Positions 24,601 to 34,690 of a stretch of 64,000 bases of DNA are shown here, in pieces (the first letter of the stretch is position 1; every line of letters starts with the position of its first letter). A program made the position numbers and the translations under genes. Under the pieces are notes generated by a model. The model ran no database searches and had not been told where the DNA came from. It saw nothing but the letters and a program-made list of their open reading frames with translations. The stretch is taken from positions 13,353,001 to 13,417,000 of the forward strand of contig JAWQUS010000016.1 of NCBI GenBank assembly GCA_036365455.1, read 5' to 3'. Origin of the DNA: Macrosoma leucophasiata (lineage: Eukaryota; Arthropoda; Insecta; Lepidoptera; Hedylidae).

Positions 24601-25207
24601 GTGAAAATGATTTCTGAATCCAGCAGTATGTTAAAACCTTCAAGTTCTTTTGGTATGTTATTCCCTACATGAAACTGTTTGCCTATTATAAGCCAGCGAT
24701 ATGGACTTCGAAACTTTTTCGTAGCATTCGCCTAGATTAATTAATAAAATTAACTTTAATTGTTCATGTTTAATTTGTTTTATTTTGTGTTAATATTGAA
24801 TATTGATGAATACTTACATGCTTGAAGACATTCATTATATTAGGGCAAGATAGATCAGCAACGATTAGAATATCTTTTTCTCGATAGTCAACTCCATTGA
24901 TTTCATCCTTATTAGAAAAGCTAATAGTTTTAATATTTTTTGTACTCAATGCCTTTGCAAAATTAATTTTGTAAGCTGTGAACAGTGGGTATATTATATG
25001 ACTTATTTGTTTTAAACTGCCTGCAATTATTCCTTTGTTATTGAATGACATACCTGGTTTCCAACAAACTTTAACGAATACAACTGTTGGTGTAGTAAAA
25101 GATATGATAACATCAACAGCCATCATTGATTCATGATAATCAGTTGATATTGCGTGTCCTTCTTTCACATATATAATCAGGAAAAACAAAGGAACAGGAA
25201 ATATCAT
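15638..25207 (-). CDS. ionotropic receptor, IR75-like (IR-A), 10 coding exons
   Basis: Exons, 5' to 3': 25207-24818, 24731-24566, 23087-22892, 22461-22289, 21442-21207, 21115-21022, 20431-20244, 19328-19221, 19141-18975 and 15863-15638. Total 1944 nt, 647 aa. Residues 1-19 are a signal peptide. A reduced N-terminal region precedes the two ligand-binding lobes. Lobe 1 has SWSGMIGDLAEGRADLAG and an Arg near 318, at the site of the agonist-carboxylate Arg of iGluRs. The channel follows: M1 about 356-376, pore loop 388-418, M2 about 422-446 with the SYSASIVALLQ signature, lobe 2, and M3 about 614-636. Insect IR75 receptors are antennal channels, in known cases tuned to acids; the ligand here cannot be read from sequence. 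Exon 8 uses a weak donor (ACG|GTTGGT), chosen because it keeps phase and matches IR-B. The last intron is 3.1 kb and packed with repeats. The tandem neighbour IR-B lies upstream in the same orientation. I cannot say whether it is IR75p, IR75q or another member. Confidence 0.9.
16171..16459 (+). repeat. family A short retroelement, copy 3
   Basis: Near full length on the plus strand, from actggtggtagagc to ccattacataaaaaaa. It lies in the last intron of IR-A, antisense to the gene. Confidence 0.75.
16470..16725 (+). repeat. RTE-type LINE 3' end fragment
   Basis: Reads through a typical RTE C-terminal and 3' region (cagaggcccaggaagaccaa, later ctctgcctaccccgttaggg, then cctggcgtgaa and (CATA)n). 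The reading frame is decayed. The first part, 16474-16508, is a short inverted repeat (cctctgcaaccatcca and its complement). It lies in IR-A intron 9. Confidence 0.6.
16755..16830 (+). repeat. LINE tail fragment
   Basis: The sequence ggaccgcaataggtggaaga followed by ggaggtttttgcccagcagt and gggacagttaaagc decodes to a decayed DR.RWKKIGEVFAQQW-type ending, the 3' end of a common lepidopteran LINE. It lies in IR-A intron 9. Confidence 0.5.
16845..17104 (-). repeat. family A short retroelement, copy 4 (diverged)
   Basis: Reverse orientation, with gtggcaaacaagc, agatgcgttgcca, cactaccatttagcggg and caatgcggtggtgcctacg. More decayed than copies 2, 3 and 5. It lies in IR-A intron 9. Confidence 0.65.
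17131..17291. repeat. foldback MITE H, copy 2
   Basis: Ends aacttaccccctcattcgta and tttttgaataagggggtaag are inverted copies. The interior (ttttagctaaagtgttgcta, tagctaaaacgtatctaatg) matches the copy at 15101-15237. Confidence 0.7.
17318..17512 (+). repeat. family F repeat, copy 1
   Basis: About 195 bp starting ctatacttataataaaactg, containing ggggatgttactagatcgat and a (TGTC)n run. It is nearly identical to the inverted copy at 24163-24357. Both lie in introns of IR-A. Confidence 0.7.
17755..17880 (+). repeat. short repeat fragment with gtctgtccgtccgtcc motif
   Basis: Contains gggtttcgtacctaaaaggt and a (TGTC/CGTC)n run, similar to the start of the family G element at 28261. Probably a truncated relative. 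Confidence 0.4.
18239..18540 (-). repeat. family A short retroelement, copy 5
   Basis: Near full length in reverse orientation, with a T-run at 18239-18257 (the poly(A) tail) and ctctaccaccagtaac at its head. The head directly abuts a 119-bp duplicate of IR-A exon 8 flanking sequence (18541-18659). Confidence 0.8.
18541..18659 (-). repeat. duplicated 119-bp segment of IR-A (splice acceptor plus exon 8 start)
   Basis: Matches 19307-19425 essentially base for base, from ttctaacaggatctttggct to tatgagtctgcttattg. The source segment holds the end of intron 7, its AG acceptor and the first 22 nt of exon 8. The copy lies in intron 9 in the same orientation, directly against the head of family A copy 5. 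It carries no donor or full exon, so it should not be coding. Confidence 0.88.
18808..18890. repeat. short inverted-repeat element
   Basis: Ends actagctgcgcccgcatttc and gaagtcgcgggcacagctagt are imperfect inverted copies. The motif agctgtgcccgcg is a common head of lepidopteran interspersed repeats, also seen at 56118. Confidence 0.5.
19572..20206 (+). repeat. family G interspersed repeat, copy 1
   Basis: Runs from aaaaaaccggtcaagtgcg to aagggttcc...aaccctaaaaa, with a (GACA)n block at about 20135-20158. The inverted relative is at 28261-28891 in IR-B. It lies in IR-A intron 7. The open frame at 19459-19821 crosses its edge and is not a gene. Confidence 0.6.
20700..20902 (+). mobile_element. 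tRNA-derived SINE, copy 2 (degraded)
   Basis: Retains cctattggtagcagaccact, cctgggttctagga (a broken B box) and the tail ctctgcctacctcttcgaag plus aggcgtgaaatta. It lies in IR-A intron 6. Confidence 0.6.
23667..23952. repeat. MITE with about 33-bp terminal inverted repeats in IR-A intron 2
   Basis: The left end gtacagtgctcatcaagaaa continues taatgcacattga; the right end is its near-perfect reverse complement (tcaatgtgcattatttcttg). The 286-bp body is noncoding. A related head, gtacagtgctcgtcaagaaa, occurs at about 58240. Confidence 0.7.
24163..24357 (-). repeat. family F repeat, copy 2 (inverted)
   Basis: Reverse complement of 17318-17512 with only one or two visible differences. It lies in IR-A intron 2, so one IR-A primary transcript contains both arms. 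Confidence 0.7.
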
Positions 25208-25494
25208 GTTCAAATGAAAGAAGACTAGATTAAGTTTTCCAAAGATCTTTACTATGACGTGAGAAAGTTTATGACCGGCTTATATAAAGTGACAAACCAC
25301 CAGTTCATATTAAATTCACCAGGTGTAATTACAGTTATGCTAGTATTTAATTGTTAGTTACGTTCTCGCGAATACGCTTGCTTGCTAATCATACAGGCGG
25401 TGCTGTCTTTAGATTTATGTAAGTGACGACTAATTGCTATCAACTCTAAACCAAATTATTGTTTATTCTCTGATTAAACTGAGTATTACTTTTA

Positions 25495-25793
25495 TTTTAT
25501 TTAAAGAAAAATGGAAAGAAATATTTGACTTCAGGCGAGACTCGAACTCGCGGCCTACTGGGAATCTAGTCCAGCCGCTCTTCCAATTGAGCTACTGAAG
25601 TCCTGCCCGATTTGTCAAATCTTTCCTTCACATTTATTGCATTGCTTTATGGTAGCAGCAGCGCCATCTATTGCCAACTATGCTAGTTAGGCAACCGATA
25701 CAATAGACTTTGCAGTTTATTGAATATCGTAAAGAAGTCGCTTTTACCCTTAATAATTGTCAAATTTTTCTTTCCATTTTTCTTTAAATAAAA
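25495..25793. mobile_element. TA-flanked MITE carrying a tRNA-like sequence
   Basis: Terminal inverted repeats of 35 nt (25495-25529 and 25759-25793; ttttatttaaagaaaaatgg at the outer end) differ at one position. TA flanks both sides (25493-25494 and 25794-25795), as expected for Tc1/mariner-type target duplication. Total length 299 bp. Inside, next to the left repeat, is a 76-nt cloverleaf-like sequence. It sits between IR-A and IR-B. Confidence 0.85.
25527..25602 (-). tRNA. tRNA-like sequence inside a MITE (probably not a functional tRNA)
   Basis: On the minus strand it reads gacttcagtagctcaattgg...gagttcgagtctcgcctgaagtc. An acceptor-type stem of 8 bp (gacttcag/ctgaagtc), a D arm (gctc-loop-gagc) and a perfect T arm (gcgag-ttcgagt-ctcgc) form. 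A and B boxes for RNA polymerase III are present. The anticodon arm is irregular: ctgg/ccag closes a 9-nt loop, and no standard 7-nt loop with a good stem exists, so no anticodon is assigned. The last 3 nt overlap the MITE terminal repeat. It may be a captured tRNA pseudogene or a SINE head. Confidence 0.6.
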
Positions 25794-26173
25794 TATATTT
25801 CACAAGCATGTGTTAATGCGAAATAATATAAAACAATGAGTCTTACTTTACATGTCACATTAAAAATGTACCTAAACTTTATGGTTAATGTGAGAGACGA
25901 TGGAGACTAGGTACTAGGTACATATATTCTAGGTACCTACTCTATTTGTATTGTTTTAAGTATTTTTGCACATCATTCATATTTTTTTGCACATTAGTTA
26001 GGCATGTGAGTGAATTATAACTTTAACTATATGTAAATCGTAAAGAAAAATGCGGTTTCCGATTACAATTAAATCAACGCCTACTACTTCTACTGCAACG
26101 TCTATTACTGTGCTTACATCTTTATTGCTTTTTCTACATTTTATTACAATTATTATGTGTTTTACATGCTCCA

Positions 26174-26179
26174 TTTATT
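26174..26179 (-). promoter_or_regulatory. candidate polyadenylation signal of IR-B
   Basis: The minus strand reads AATAAA 22 nt downstream of the TGA stop at 26201-26203. Confidence 0.4.
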
Positions 26180-26200
26180 ATGCATGATATTCATAACGAT

Positions 26201-29200
26201 TCAAAATGAATGCATATCATTTACACGTTTCGGTTTTAGATTTCGAATCTTTGTGAGAAAAGTATGTTTCTTATGCACTAATATTTCAAGTGCTAGGAAG
26301 AAAAGTGCCAGGAGTGTTCCGTATGACAAAACGAGCAGTGCAGGATAACAGTCCACCATGCTGACTGACACAAAGTTAGCTTCCCTTCCGGAACATTTCG
26401 GTCGCTTTTCGTAAAGAAGTCGATTTTCTCTTCTTTGCAGCCCATGTTCTTGCAGGCGTTTTGTCCTGAACAAAATATGCGTTAAATTAAAAAAAACGTG
26501 CGTTTTATTTGACAATGTGTGCAAGTACTAGTAGGTTAGGATCCTACCGCAGAATCATTTCGTTCATCCAGATATGCTGCAAACCGTGGCCGAATAAGAG
26601 TTACTGGCTGTTAAAGATAAAAAAAAATATTAAAATACTTGCGGTCAAATTTTGATTGGCAACCTAGTGGATATTTATTCTCTAGATTATAAATAGGTAT
26701 GCATAAAAAATATTGCAGCATACTTGGATGAACAAAATGATTCTGCGGTGGGATCCTAACCTATAGAGACAAGGAAAATAAATTAAAAATACGTAACATG
26801 ACATTTTCATAGTACGTATTTCTATTGTTTCATGTTATGTTGTAAATCATGATGACGAAATAGAATGCATTTGTAACAGGAAACAATAGATAAATAAAAT
26901 AGAAAAGTGTTATTTTTACCCCAGTTTGAACAACTCCAAGTAAGGAGTATTCTTCCTGACAGCTAACCAGGGATCGATAACTTGAAGATATTGTATCTCT
27001 TTCAGATTACATTTTTCACCTTCTTCGAAATATTTACCAACAAACTTGTATCCGACTCCTGTTTCCATGTGGAAGGCAAATAAACCCTGACAAATAATTT
27101 GTTTTAGTATCACAATTTCAATACTCTTTAATAGTATAATTGAATAATATCAATTCTTTATCACATTATCTACATTAATAAATAAATCGTAATAGGTATC
27201 ACACTTGATATAATTACACGTAATTCTTTAGCATCTTTTTTCTTCCTTTTAATTTTAAAGCTGCACAACCTACAGCATTTCTTTTTTTATACTATTTCAC
27301 ATCACGTAGTTATATTAAATTATGGCTGTAGGTAACTTTAAACTGTAAGTAATATAAATGAACTATGTATGGAATGTGAGAGCAAGCGAGATTATTTTTT
27401 CGACGATAAAATACCTAAGTAAACTACTACCTTATGCCATTAAGAAATTTTAATAGTTACATTAAAATATAAAACCTTTTTCATTTTCTTAACTCCTTCA
27501 TCCATAGTCATGAACCGCGGTTTTGTGTTGGGTGGTGCCACTTTTATTTGGTAAATCGCTCTCCTGACGGGTTCGGTTGCTGTCTGAAATTTGTATGTAT
27601 AATGGTATGCATGATAGAAAAATTGGTATGTTGAGCTTACTAATGAATTCTCAGCAATTATGACATAATTATAGGGTCCGGCAGCTATTTGGAGAAATTG
27701 GTGAGTCACAATATTTATCTATTCAACTGTATTCAGCACGTTTTCTTATAATTATATTATTTGCTCATACAAAGATGATGATGATGTATCTTCACGCCAG
27801 GTCCCTAATAAATATAATTCATAAAACACATGCTATCTTATGTCACTGAATGCAGCAAATTAATGAGTTAACTTTTGGCAAGGAACTAAACAAAATCTGA
27901 AGTTTTATTAAAGACGAATGAGCTTTCAGTTTCTCACGTAGTTCTTACCGAAAAGTAATATCTATTGAAGACATTGTCATGAACTCCAAATTTCAATCGA
28001 GAATTAAGTAAATCTTCCAGGGTTCTGATCTTTGAAGAGCTGGACTGCAGCAGAGCCACGATATTAGCAGAATATGACGTGTAAAGAAACATTACTGTTA
28101 AGAAGAGTATCAACATCACAATCCGACCCAAAACACCTTAAAAATTGAAAAGCATAATTACAAGTACAATACAAATATTCTTATGCTAATATTTGATACA
28201 CATACAGAATGATTTTATTGTTATTAATATTCCACTCTTTTAATCTGAAACTTATTTCCTTTTTAGGGTTCCGTATCTTAAAAGGAAAAAAGGAACCCTT
28301 ATAGGATCACTCGGTGTCTGTCTGTCTGTCTGTCCGTCTGTCACAGCCAATTTGCTCCGAAACTACTCGACCGATTGAGTTGAAATTTGATGAATATATG
28401 TAAATGGGTGACCCAAAGATGAACACGTCAAGTAAAATAATACATTTTGAACAGAGGGGCCACATTCAGGGGGTAAAGCTGAAAATTAAAAAAAAAAATC
28501 GTAAACTGCGTCGTGTGACATATCAAATGAAAGAGGTTGTTGTCAGCATCTCAGATATATATTTTTTTATAATTTTTGCATAAACAAATTTGATGTTATT
28601 TAAGAAAAACGACGAAAATTGACCATTCCCCACCACTATCTCCGAAACTACTGAACTTAAAATTTTGAAAAAAATGTGAAAAATAGTTCTTTGCCTATAG
28701 ATTACTGGAAAACCTATAAGAAGTTTGAGTATTCAAATTAAATCGAAAATTCTTAGTAATATAACCCCCCCTGCCGGTACCACCGTAACCGCTGTGTCCC
28801 TGCATTTTAAATCTGTAATATTTTCGAAAAGATTTATTAAAATTACGGAACTCTCACCACGCGAGTCGAACTCGCACTTGTCCGGTTTTTTATGTACACA
28901 GTTTGCCGCCGGTAGCGGGAACAGGGTTTTGTCGGTGGTTAGAGACACAAAGACAGGCACCTCTTCACTATAGGCACCTCCTCACTATACGTGTCGTACC
29001 GAGGAGTAAGTACATACCACTTTATATTACATAAGATTATTTATATTACTGTTTTTACCTTTTAGTTCAACCGGACTCCCTTGCTGACAAGTGGCGCCAA
29101 ATATTAAAATTATAATGTCTGCAATATTTGGTCTTAAAATACCTGAATTATCATTATCCTACAAGAAAGAGTAGAACATGTTAGCATTTTTAAATATTCC

Positions 29201-31930
29201 ATTTTATGATTTATTAGGTTAATAAACACAAAATTTTATGAGCAGTAGGAGCAATCGGAACAGTAATTTTATTGAATACCGTTTCTGTTGTTTCCAATTG
29301 GTGACTTCTTTTCCATTCCCATGCAGTAACAATAAAAATTACCAAAAACATCAGAAATATTAGGGCAAGAGAACTATACCAAACGTTGGTTCGAAATGAT
29401 AACAAGAACAAATTGTTCTCATATGATAACTTTGGTTGCTGGAATACAAATTTGGAACGAGTAGGAGTAGGACTTGAAATATATTCAACAATAGACATAC
29501 GTTCAGATGTGAAGAACATAGGAGAACCTGTAATATAAATCATAAGGTGATTATTTAACATAGTATTTTATTTAAACTTTAAGAAACTATAAAACCATAA
29601 CTGACAGAACTCTTAACTTGACACCTGATTTCTAGCACATAACACGTTATACATTTTAGAGCAACATTATTTATTTCCTTAGTTATTGTCAGTTAAGTGT
29701 TAAGTGATCCAAGCATAACATATTATATATTTATCGAATCAACAGTAGTTAGAAGTGACCGCAAAAATGAGTACGCATCAATACCTCCAATTTCCACTTC
29801 ACCTCTGACTAAATATCCTGTCATGCCATTCCACGTGTTATTAACTCTGTAGCCCCATGTCTCAGAAAAAACATATTTCCTATTGGCATTGAGGAAATCT
29901 AATAATTGGTTGGTAGTGGGAAAATTTACTTTTGTAATTGTATCAATGTGATCATTTCTGCAAATAAAAAAACCGATAAAAATATGACATCCCCGAGTAG
30001 GTATAAGTTTGTGTTAAATTAATTATTGTTGGCGACGATGTTGGTTTGTTTTAAAACATATCTAATAAAATCTTCCTTCCTCTTAAGGTTTTATTAAGTG
30101 TTTTATGTAAAACGCCTCAAACCCAGAGTGCTACGATGTATTTTGTTTATAAATCATAGCACAATTTTTTTCTTAGTAAGTACTTACAAATTTTATACAA
30201 CTCATTATGTTAGTAGATTTTGCATATACGAGTAATTTCAGACTACACACTTTTCTTTGGACTTTATAATATCCTACTTTATGTTGATTGCAATCTCTTT
30301 GGAAATTGTCATCGGTTCAAGCTTTTACCCACAAAAAATTAACTGAGGTTATTTTTCTACTCATCATCTAATTTAATTTGTGATATTCATTTTATATCTA
30401 ATAATTACCTAGGTAATACCTAGGTAAAATAAATAAAGTGGTCATCCTCCAACTAAACAGGCCGTACAAAGCAGGCACCGTTGAATACTTAGTCTATGTT
30501 TGTGTCTTAGCACTTTTCAAGCTCCAAAATTACTAGTACAGGCCAAACCAGGTTGGGCCTCTGCAAAAGCAACCAACACATTTGAACATAATATACCTAT
30601 AGGTTGCAATACAATTCACTACCTATCCGTGTGAATTGCTTGCTTGTTAGCTACAACAAAAATATAGAGATTGAAAATAAGTAAAATACATACACGTCAT
30701 CTGTCAAATGATTAATGCTATCGTTATCAGTGAGAACATAACAAATTGGTATTTCATATCCATCTAAGTCCAGTCTTCGTAACGCCACAACCGCCGTCAA
30801 ACTGATAGACTTCGTTAAGCCAGTGTCTACGCTCCAAATTCCATATTGTTCCATTATCCATTTACTTTCTGAGCTGATTTTATACACTGTAATAAAAAAA
30901 TCTGTATGTGACTGAGTTTTATGAACGTTTCATTAATCCCGAAATAAATTGAAGTACATACCAAAATAAAGATCGTAAGTTTCTTCATCAATTTTACTTG
31001 CAATCAATACTTCAATATCTAAAAGAATATTTATCGTCTTTATTTCTTTAGGTACGTACTCTTCGTTTAAATCCGATTCATTTCCAGTTTTCGGAATAAG
31101 TATCCAGCGGAAAGGAGTACGAAATAAATTTTCCTTATAGCTCTGGTTTGAAAACATAACAAAAGCAGTTATACTAAAGACGACAAGATTAATCTAAATA
31201 CAACTTTGATAATTTACATACCATTTCAAGGAATTCGTCAATATTGTTGCAGTTTAAGTCCACTAAAATAACCGTTTGCTGATTTTGAATAGGATTCAGT
31301 ACAATCTCTTTTGATTCTATAAATTGAATCATGTTCACCTGATTCCTATTCAAAGCACCGAGCGCCGAATGAAAATAATTCTTTTGACCTTTAGAAAAAA
31401 AAAACACTTTTAATTTTAGAAACAGAATATCTTTAGTATGTTAGTGAGCCGACACTGAAGTAACATACACTAAGTTCGTGTATAATTATTATGTAAGTAA
31501 GAATGCAGGTAATCTTATATTGACATAAGAAGTTGCAGTTTTATGATATTTATGCTAGTCCTACTTTGTAATGTAGGTATACGACAAACATTGTGAGAAA
31601 TGCATCTTTATGAAACAAAGGAGAATATTCCTGTAATATTAAGAGGAAGATTACATTTAAACATCCTCTTTAAATAAATTTCTCGAGCTCTATCAGAAGC
31701 TAATCGAGGCTTTAGCAGAAGAAAATATTTTAGACAAAATTAAACAACGAAATATTGTCCTTACTTAACGGCCAACATGTCTTTGCTATTATAATCGTTG
31801 GTTTTCCCATACTCTCAACAATATCGGCTATTAAATTAGCTTCCAAAAACTTTATAGTATGACCCGTGTGACCATCTACGGTTAGAAATGTAACAAAGTT
31901 TTGTAGAAGTACAAAACCGGCTGCTTTCAT
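26201..31930 (-). CDS. ionotropic receptor, IR75-like (IR-B), 11 coding exons
   Basis: Exons, 5' to 3': 31930-31765, 31388-31222, 31142-30962, 30886-30694, 29957-29785, 29527-29280, 29158-29059, 28136-27949, 27583-27476, 27086-26920 and 26465-26201. Total 1956 nt, 651 aa, phases consistent throughout. Start at 31930 gives a signal peptide (MKAAGFVLLQNFVTFLTVDG) aligned with that of IR-A; an in-frame ATG at 31996 would add 22 residues. Lobe 1 has WNGMTGYLVRGE and Arg at about 303 (TSER). M1 is about 341-363, M2 about 413-436 with SYSANIVALLQ, and M3 about 605-628. The C-tail is longer and more basic than in IR-A. Exon lengths 173, 188, 108 and 167 nt equal those of the matching IR-A exons, confirming a tandem duplication. 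It differs by one extra intron splitting the first IR-A-type exon. The channel is a candidate chemosensory receptor; ligand and subfamily letter are not determinable from the sequence. Confidence 0.9.
26532..26763. repeat. young MITE with 51-bp terminal inverted repeats in IR-B intron 10
   Basis: Positions 26532-26582 and 26713-26763 are inverted copies with only a few differences (taggttaggatcctaccgca versus taggttaggatcccaccgca). The outermost TA may be the target duplication. The body is noncoding. High end-to-end similarity suggests a recent insertion. Confidence 0.8.
28261..28891 (-). repeat. family G interspersed repeat, copy 2
   Basis: Begins ttttagggttccgtatctta, has a (TGTC)n block at about 28315-28340 and ends gcacttgtccggttttttat, the reverse of the head of copy 1 at 19572. 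It lies in the IR-B intron between exons 7 and 8. The open frames at 28725-28973 lie in its edge. Confidence 0.6.
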
Positions 31931-31996
31931 GATGTTCACGATTGTTATTGATGAAACGAAATACAATATTGCTGAATCGTTCACTTCATTGTTCAT

Positions 31997-32429
31997 TCAA
32001 GAAAATAAGTTTATTCAACAATTTAAGCTGATTGAAATTGACCAATCTGTAAACGTAATACCACTTTCTTGTGTATTATTGAGTGACCCTGCGAATAAAT
32101 AATAAGTCAACCGTCTCCCTCGGCTATTGTGAGCTAAATCGATTTATTCAATTTCCAAGATTTTCGCAAGGCGTTTTTGCAATATTTTATGAAAACCACT
32201 TGTCAACACGTATTTGATAAAATTAGCAACAAGTTAATTTACATATTTTTTGTCGATTAAGTAATTGAGAAATCAAATCAACTGTAGACAGTGTACCTAT
32301 GCCAAATTTAATGATTTTATTTACTTCTCAACATTCAAGGGCATGTTTGATGAGCAGTATTGGACAGAATCAAATCAGTAGCTACCAACAATTCGGTGTC
32401 TATAAATGCAACTATTATTTTATGTAGTA
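31997..32429. other. upstream region of IR-B
   Basis: AT-rich sequence that should contain the IR-B promoter. I could not fix a TATA box or initiator with confidence and see no repeat or gene. Confidence 0.35.
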
Positions 32430-32695
32430 CTAGCGGCTCGCCCCGGCTTCGCATGGGTTCATTGAATGTAATATAATATAGCTTATGTCACTCAGTGAAG
32501 ATGCAGCTTTCTAATGGTGAAAAAATTTTGGAAAACGGTCCAATAGTTTTTGTGTGAAAACGTTACAAACATACATACAAAAACAAATGTTTCCTCTTTA
32601 CAATATATGTATAGAATAGTAGTAGTGAAAAAAAAAGAAAAAAAAAAGATCCGAACGAATTGAGAACCTCCTCCTTTTTTGAAGTCGGTTAAAAA
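32430..32695 (+). repeat. interspersed repeat with gcggctcgccccggcttcgc head
   Basis: Opens with tagcggctcgccccggcttc, has ttgtgtgaaaacgttacaaa and catacatacaaaaacaaatg, then aaccgaatt-like and cctccttttttgaagtcggt blocks. All are common lepidopteran repeat motifs; ttgaagtcggttaaaa recurs at 35655. No coding sequence. Confidence 0.5.
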
Positions 32696-32835
32696 CCGTA
32701 AAGGTACCGTCTGATTGGGACATAATGACGTACAGTAATAGTGCCTTCTTAGCACCAAGCGGAGATATGTGATAGTGATGGAGATTGTGATGCCTAATGG
32801 TGGGTAGTTGACAACTAAAGTAAATATGATGTACT

Positions 32836-33015
32836 GATGGTAGAGTTGAGCTCCAGTGATGGAACTCGAGAGCACAGCCGCATTATCTAATCTTCTTGTG
32901 CTAAATGGCTATCGTGTTCCAGTCGGTAGTAATGTACGGCCCCGTAATTTCCAGTACAGAGGTATAACAACATAGACCTGAGGAGTGTCGCAAGTGCGAC
33001 AACGCATTTGCAATT
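32836..33015 (+). repeat. family A short retroelement, copy 6 (diverged, partial)
   Basis: Contains gatggtagagttgagctcca, gctatcgtgttccag, gtaatgtacggcccc and cagaggtataac, then decays after ctgaggagtg. No poly(A) end. Confidence 0.6.
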
Positions 33016-33499
33016 TCAGAATTGCAATTGCAAATCAAAATTAAGAGATTAGTTAGGTAGTGAATGGTTAAGATTATTAAAAGGACAAGAGACAAAAAGG
33101 TAAATCTGAGCTGGCCGAAATTGTCTTATTTTGTGTGGCCAGGATTACTAAGTTAAAAAAGATGTTATTTTTCTAAAGATCAAAAGCTTGCCACCAGTGA
33201 TATAGTCGTACCTAGATTGAATAACAACTGACGGTTTTATACAACAAATAGTTATCTATTAAAATAATTGAAACCATTCTGATTGATATCACGATAACCT
33301 CACACTAGAGTGCGGTGTGACGTGATAAGCGTTAATTCAATGTAGGTACCTACTTCAAGCGATCTTACCCTATTGCAATATTATTCTGTGCATAATTAAT
33401 TGAATTATTTTTGTTATTTTTATAATCTATGACATACTTGTAAGTATTACAATTTTCTCATATATTTCTCATTATGTTTATCTATACTAATATTTTAAC

Positions 33500-33808
33500 T
33501 GCCTCAGTAGCCTAGTGGTAGCAGGCCACTACTACGAGGGGGTTCTGGGTTCGATACTAGAGATAACGTTGTAAAATCCTTTATCTCTGGTTCAATTAGG
33601 ATTTATCAATTTTCTGGAAGTTGCCCAGTACCTCGAAGTTTGGTAATGTGTACGGACTAGTTCGGAGATGTCAACAGGCTCGCCACCTGTTACATGGGTC
33701 AAAAACGCAACCGGCGAATCGTGGGTGTTTGCATGTATGATTGAATGCATGCATTTACTTCTGCCTACCCCTTCGGGGATTACGGGCGTGAAGTTACGTT
33801 TGAAATTA
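33500..33808 (+). mobile_element. tRNA-derived SINE, copy 3
   Basis: Best-preserved head: gcctcagtagcctagtggta and ctgggttcgatac. The tail is ttctgcctaccccttcgggg followed by attacgggcgtgaagttacg. The 65-aa open frame at 33668-33865 lies inside it and is not a gene. Confidence 0.78.
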
Positions 33809-34164
33809 CGTACGTATCCTAATATTATAAAGCTGAAGAGTTTGATTGTTTATTTGGTTGCTTGAACGCGCTAATCTCAGGAACTACTGGTCCGATTTGA
33901 AAAAATATTTTATTGTAAGATAGCCCATTTATCGAAGGAGGAAATGCCCACCTAAGGTATTTATCATCGTAAGAAACATTATGTGTGTATATCGGGTAAT
34001 CGGGTCATAATGTTAATTACTTAGCGGAATGTTAAAAAATGTTTATTTATTTCATGACATATACCAACCCACATCAATAATAAAATTATCTGTTCATAAG
34101 ATAACATATACACACAACATAACATATACATAACATTCCGTTTAGCTTAACTAAAATTATAACA

Positions 34165-34690
34165 TTGCTGCAGTAGTCTAGTGGTACAAAGCCACTACTC
34201 TTATGCTGGGCCCCGAGTCCTGGGTTCGGTCCCTGAGTAGAGACGTAATGCTAATGGTGTTTTTACAATATTCGGTAATATCGCAGAGCCTTTCAGAGTT
34301 TGGTAAAGAAGTAGATAGAGCTTGAATTGTGCTGGAATGTATGTATCTATCTCTACCATAGAGCAACACGGGCCACCGGCCGCGGCGGAACTGAGGGGAG
34401 TAGCCATAGCGTTTATTACCGATGCAAAACAGTCTGTCATTTTTTGCGGGAGGAAATGCGTGCGACACACACGCACACTACAAAAATCGTCTATTACTAC
34501 GAAACTCACACCTTGACTTTAACAAAATACAGAAACAATTTCACGGACACATTTAAACATCTAGGCGACAGGTATAGGCCCATTTGGGGTTGTACTTTGA
34601 CAGAGGGGAAAGCCTGCATATGGCTACTCCTCTGTGGTGTTGCTCTATGATCTCTACCAACAGTACCAACCCGAACAAACAATTCAATCA
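34165..34690 (+). mobile_element. tRNA-derived SINE, copy 4, interrupted by a hAT-type MITE
   Basis: Head tgctgcagtagtctagtggt and tcctgggttcggtccc with the two RNA polymerase III boxes. It is split at about 34356 by the 293-bp MITE D, whose 8-bp target duplication atctctac comes from this SINE. The downstream part resumes at 34650. Confidence 0.6.
34357..34649. mobile_element. hAT-type MITE D, copy 1
   Basis: Terminal inverted repeats CATAGAGCAACAC / GTGTTGCTCTATG and an exact 8-bp target duplication (atctctac at 34349-34356 and 34650-34657), the hallmark of the hAT superfamily. The 293-bp body matches the inverted copy at 51676-51966. Noncoding; open frames on both strands here are fortuitous. 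Confidence 0.88.

Noticed and set aside
25527..25602. Ordinary functional tRNA gene
   Set aside because: The anticodon arm cannot form a standard 5-bp stem with a 7-nt loop, the acceptor pairs over 8 bp, and the sequence overlaps a MITE terminal repeat.
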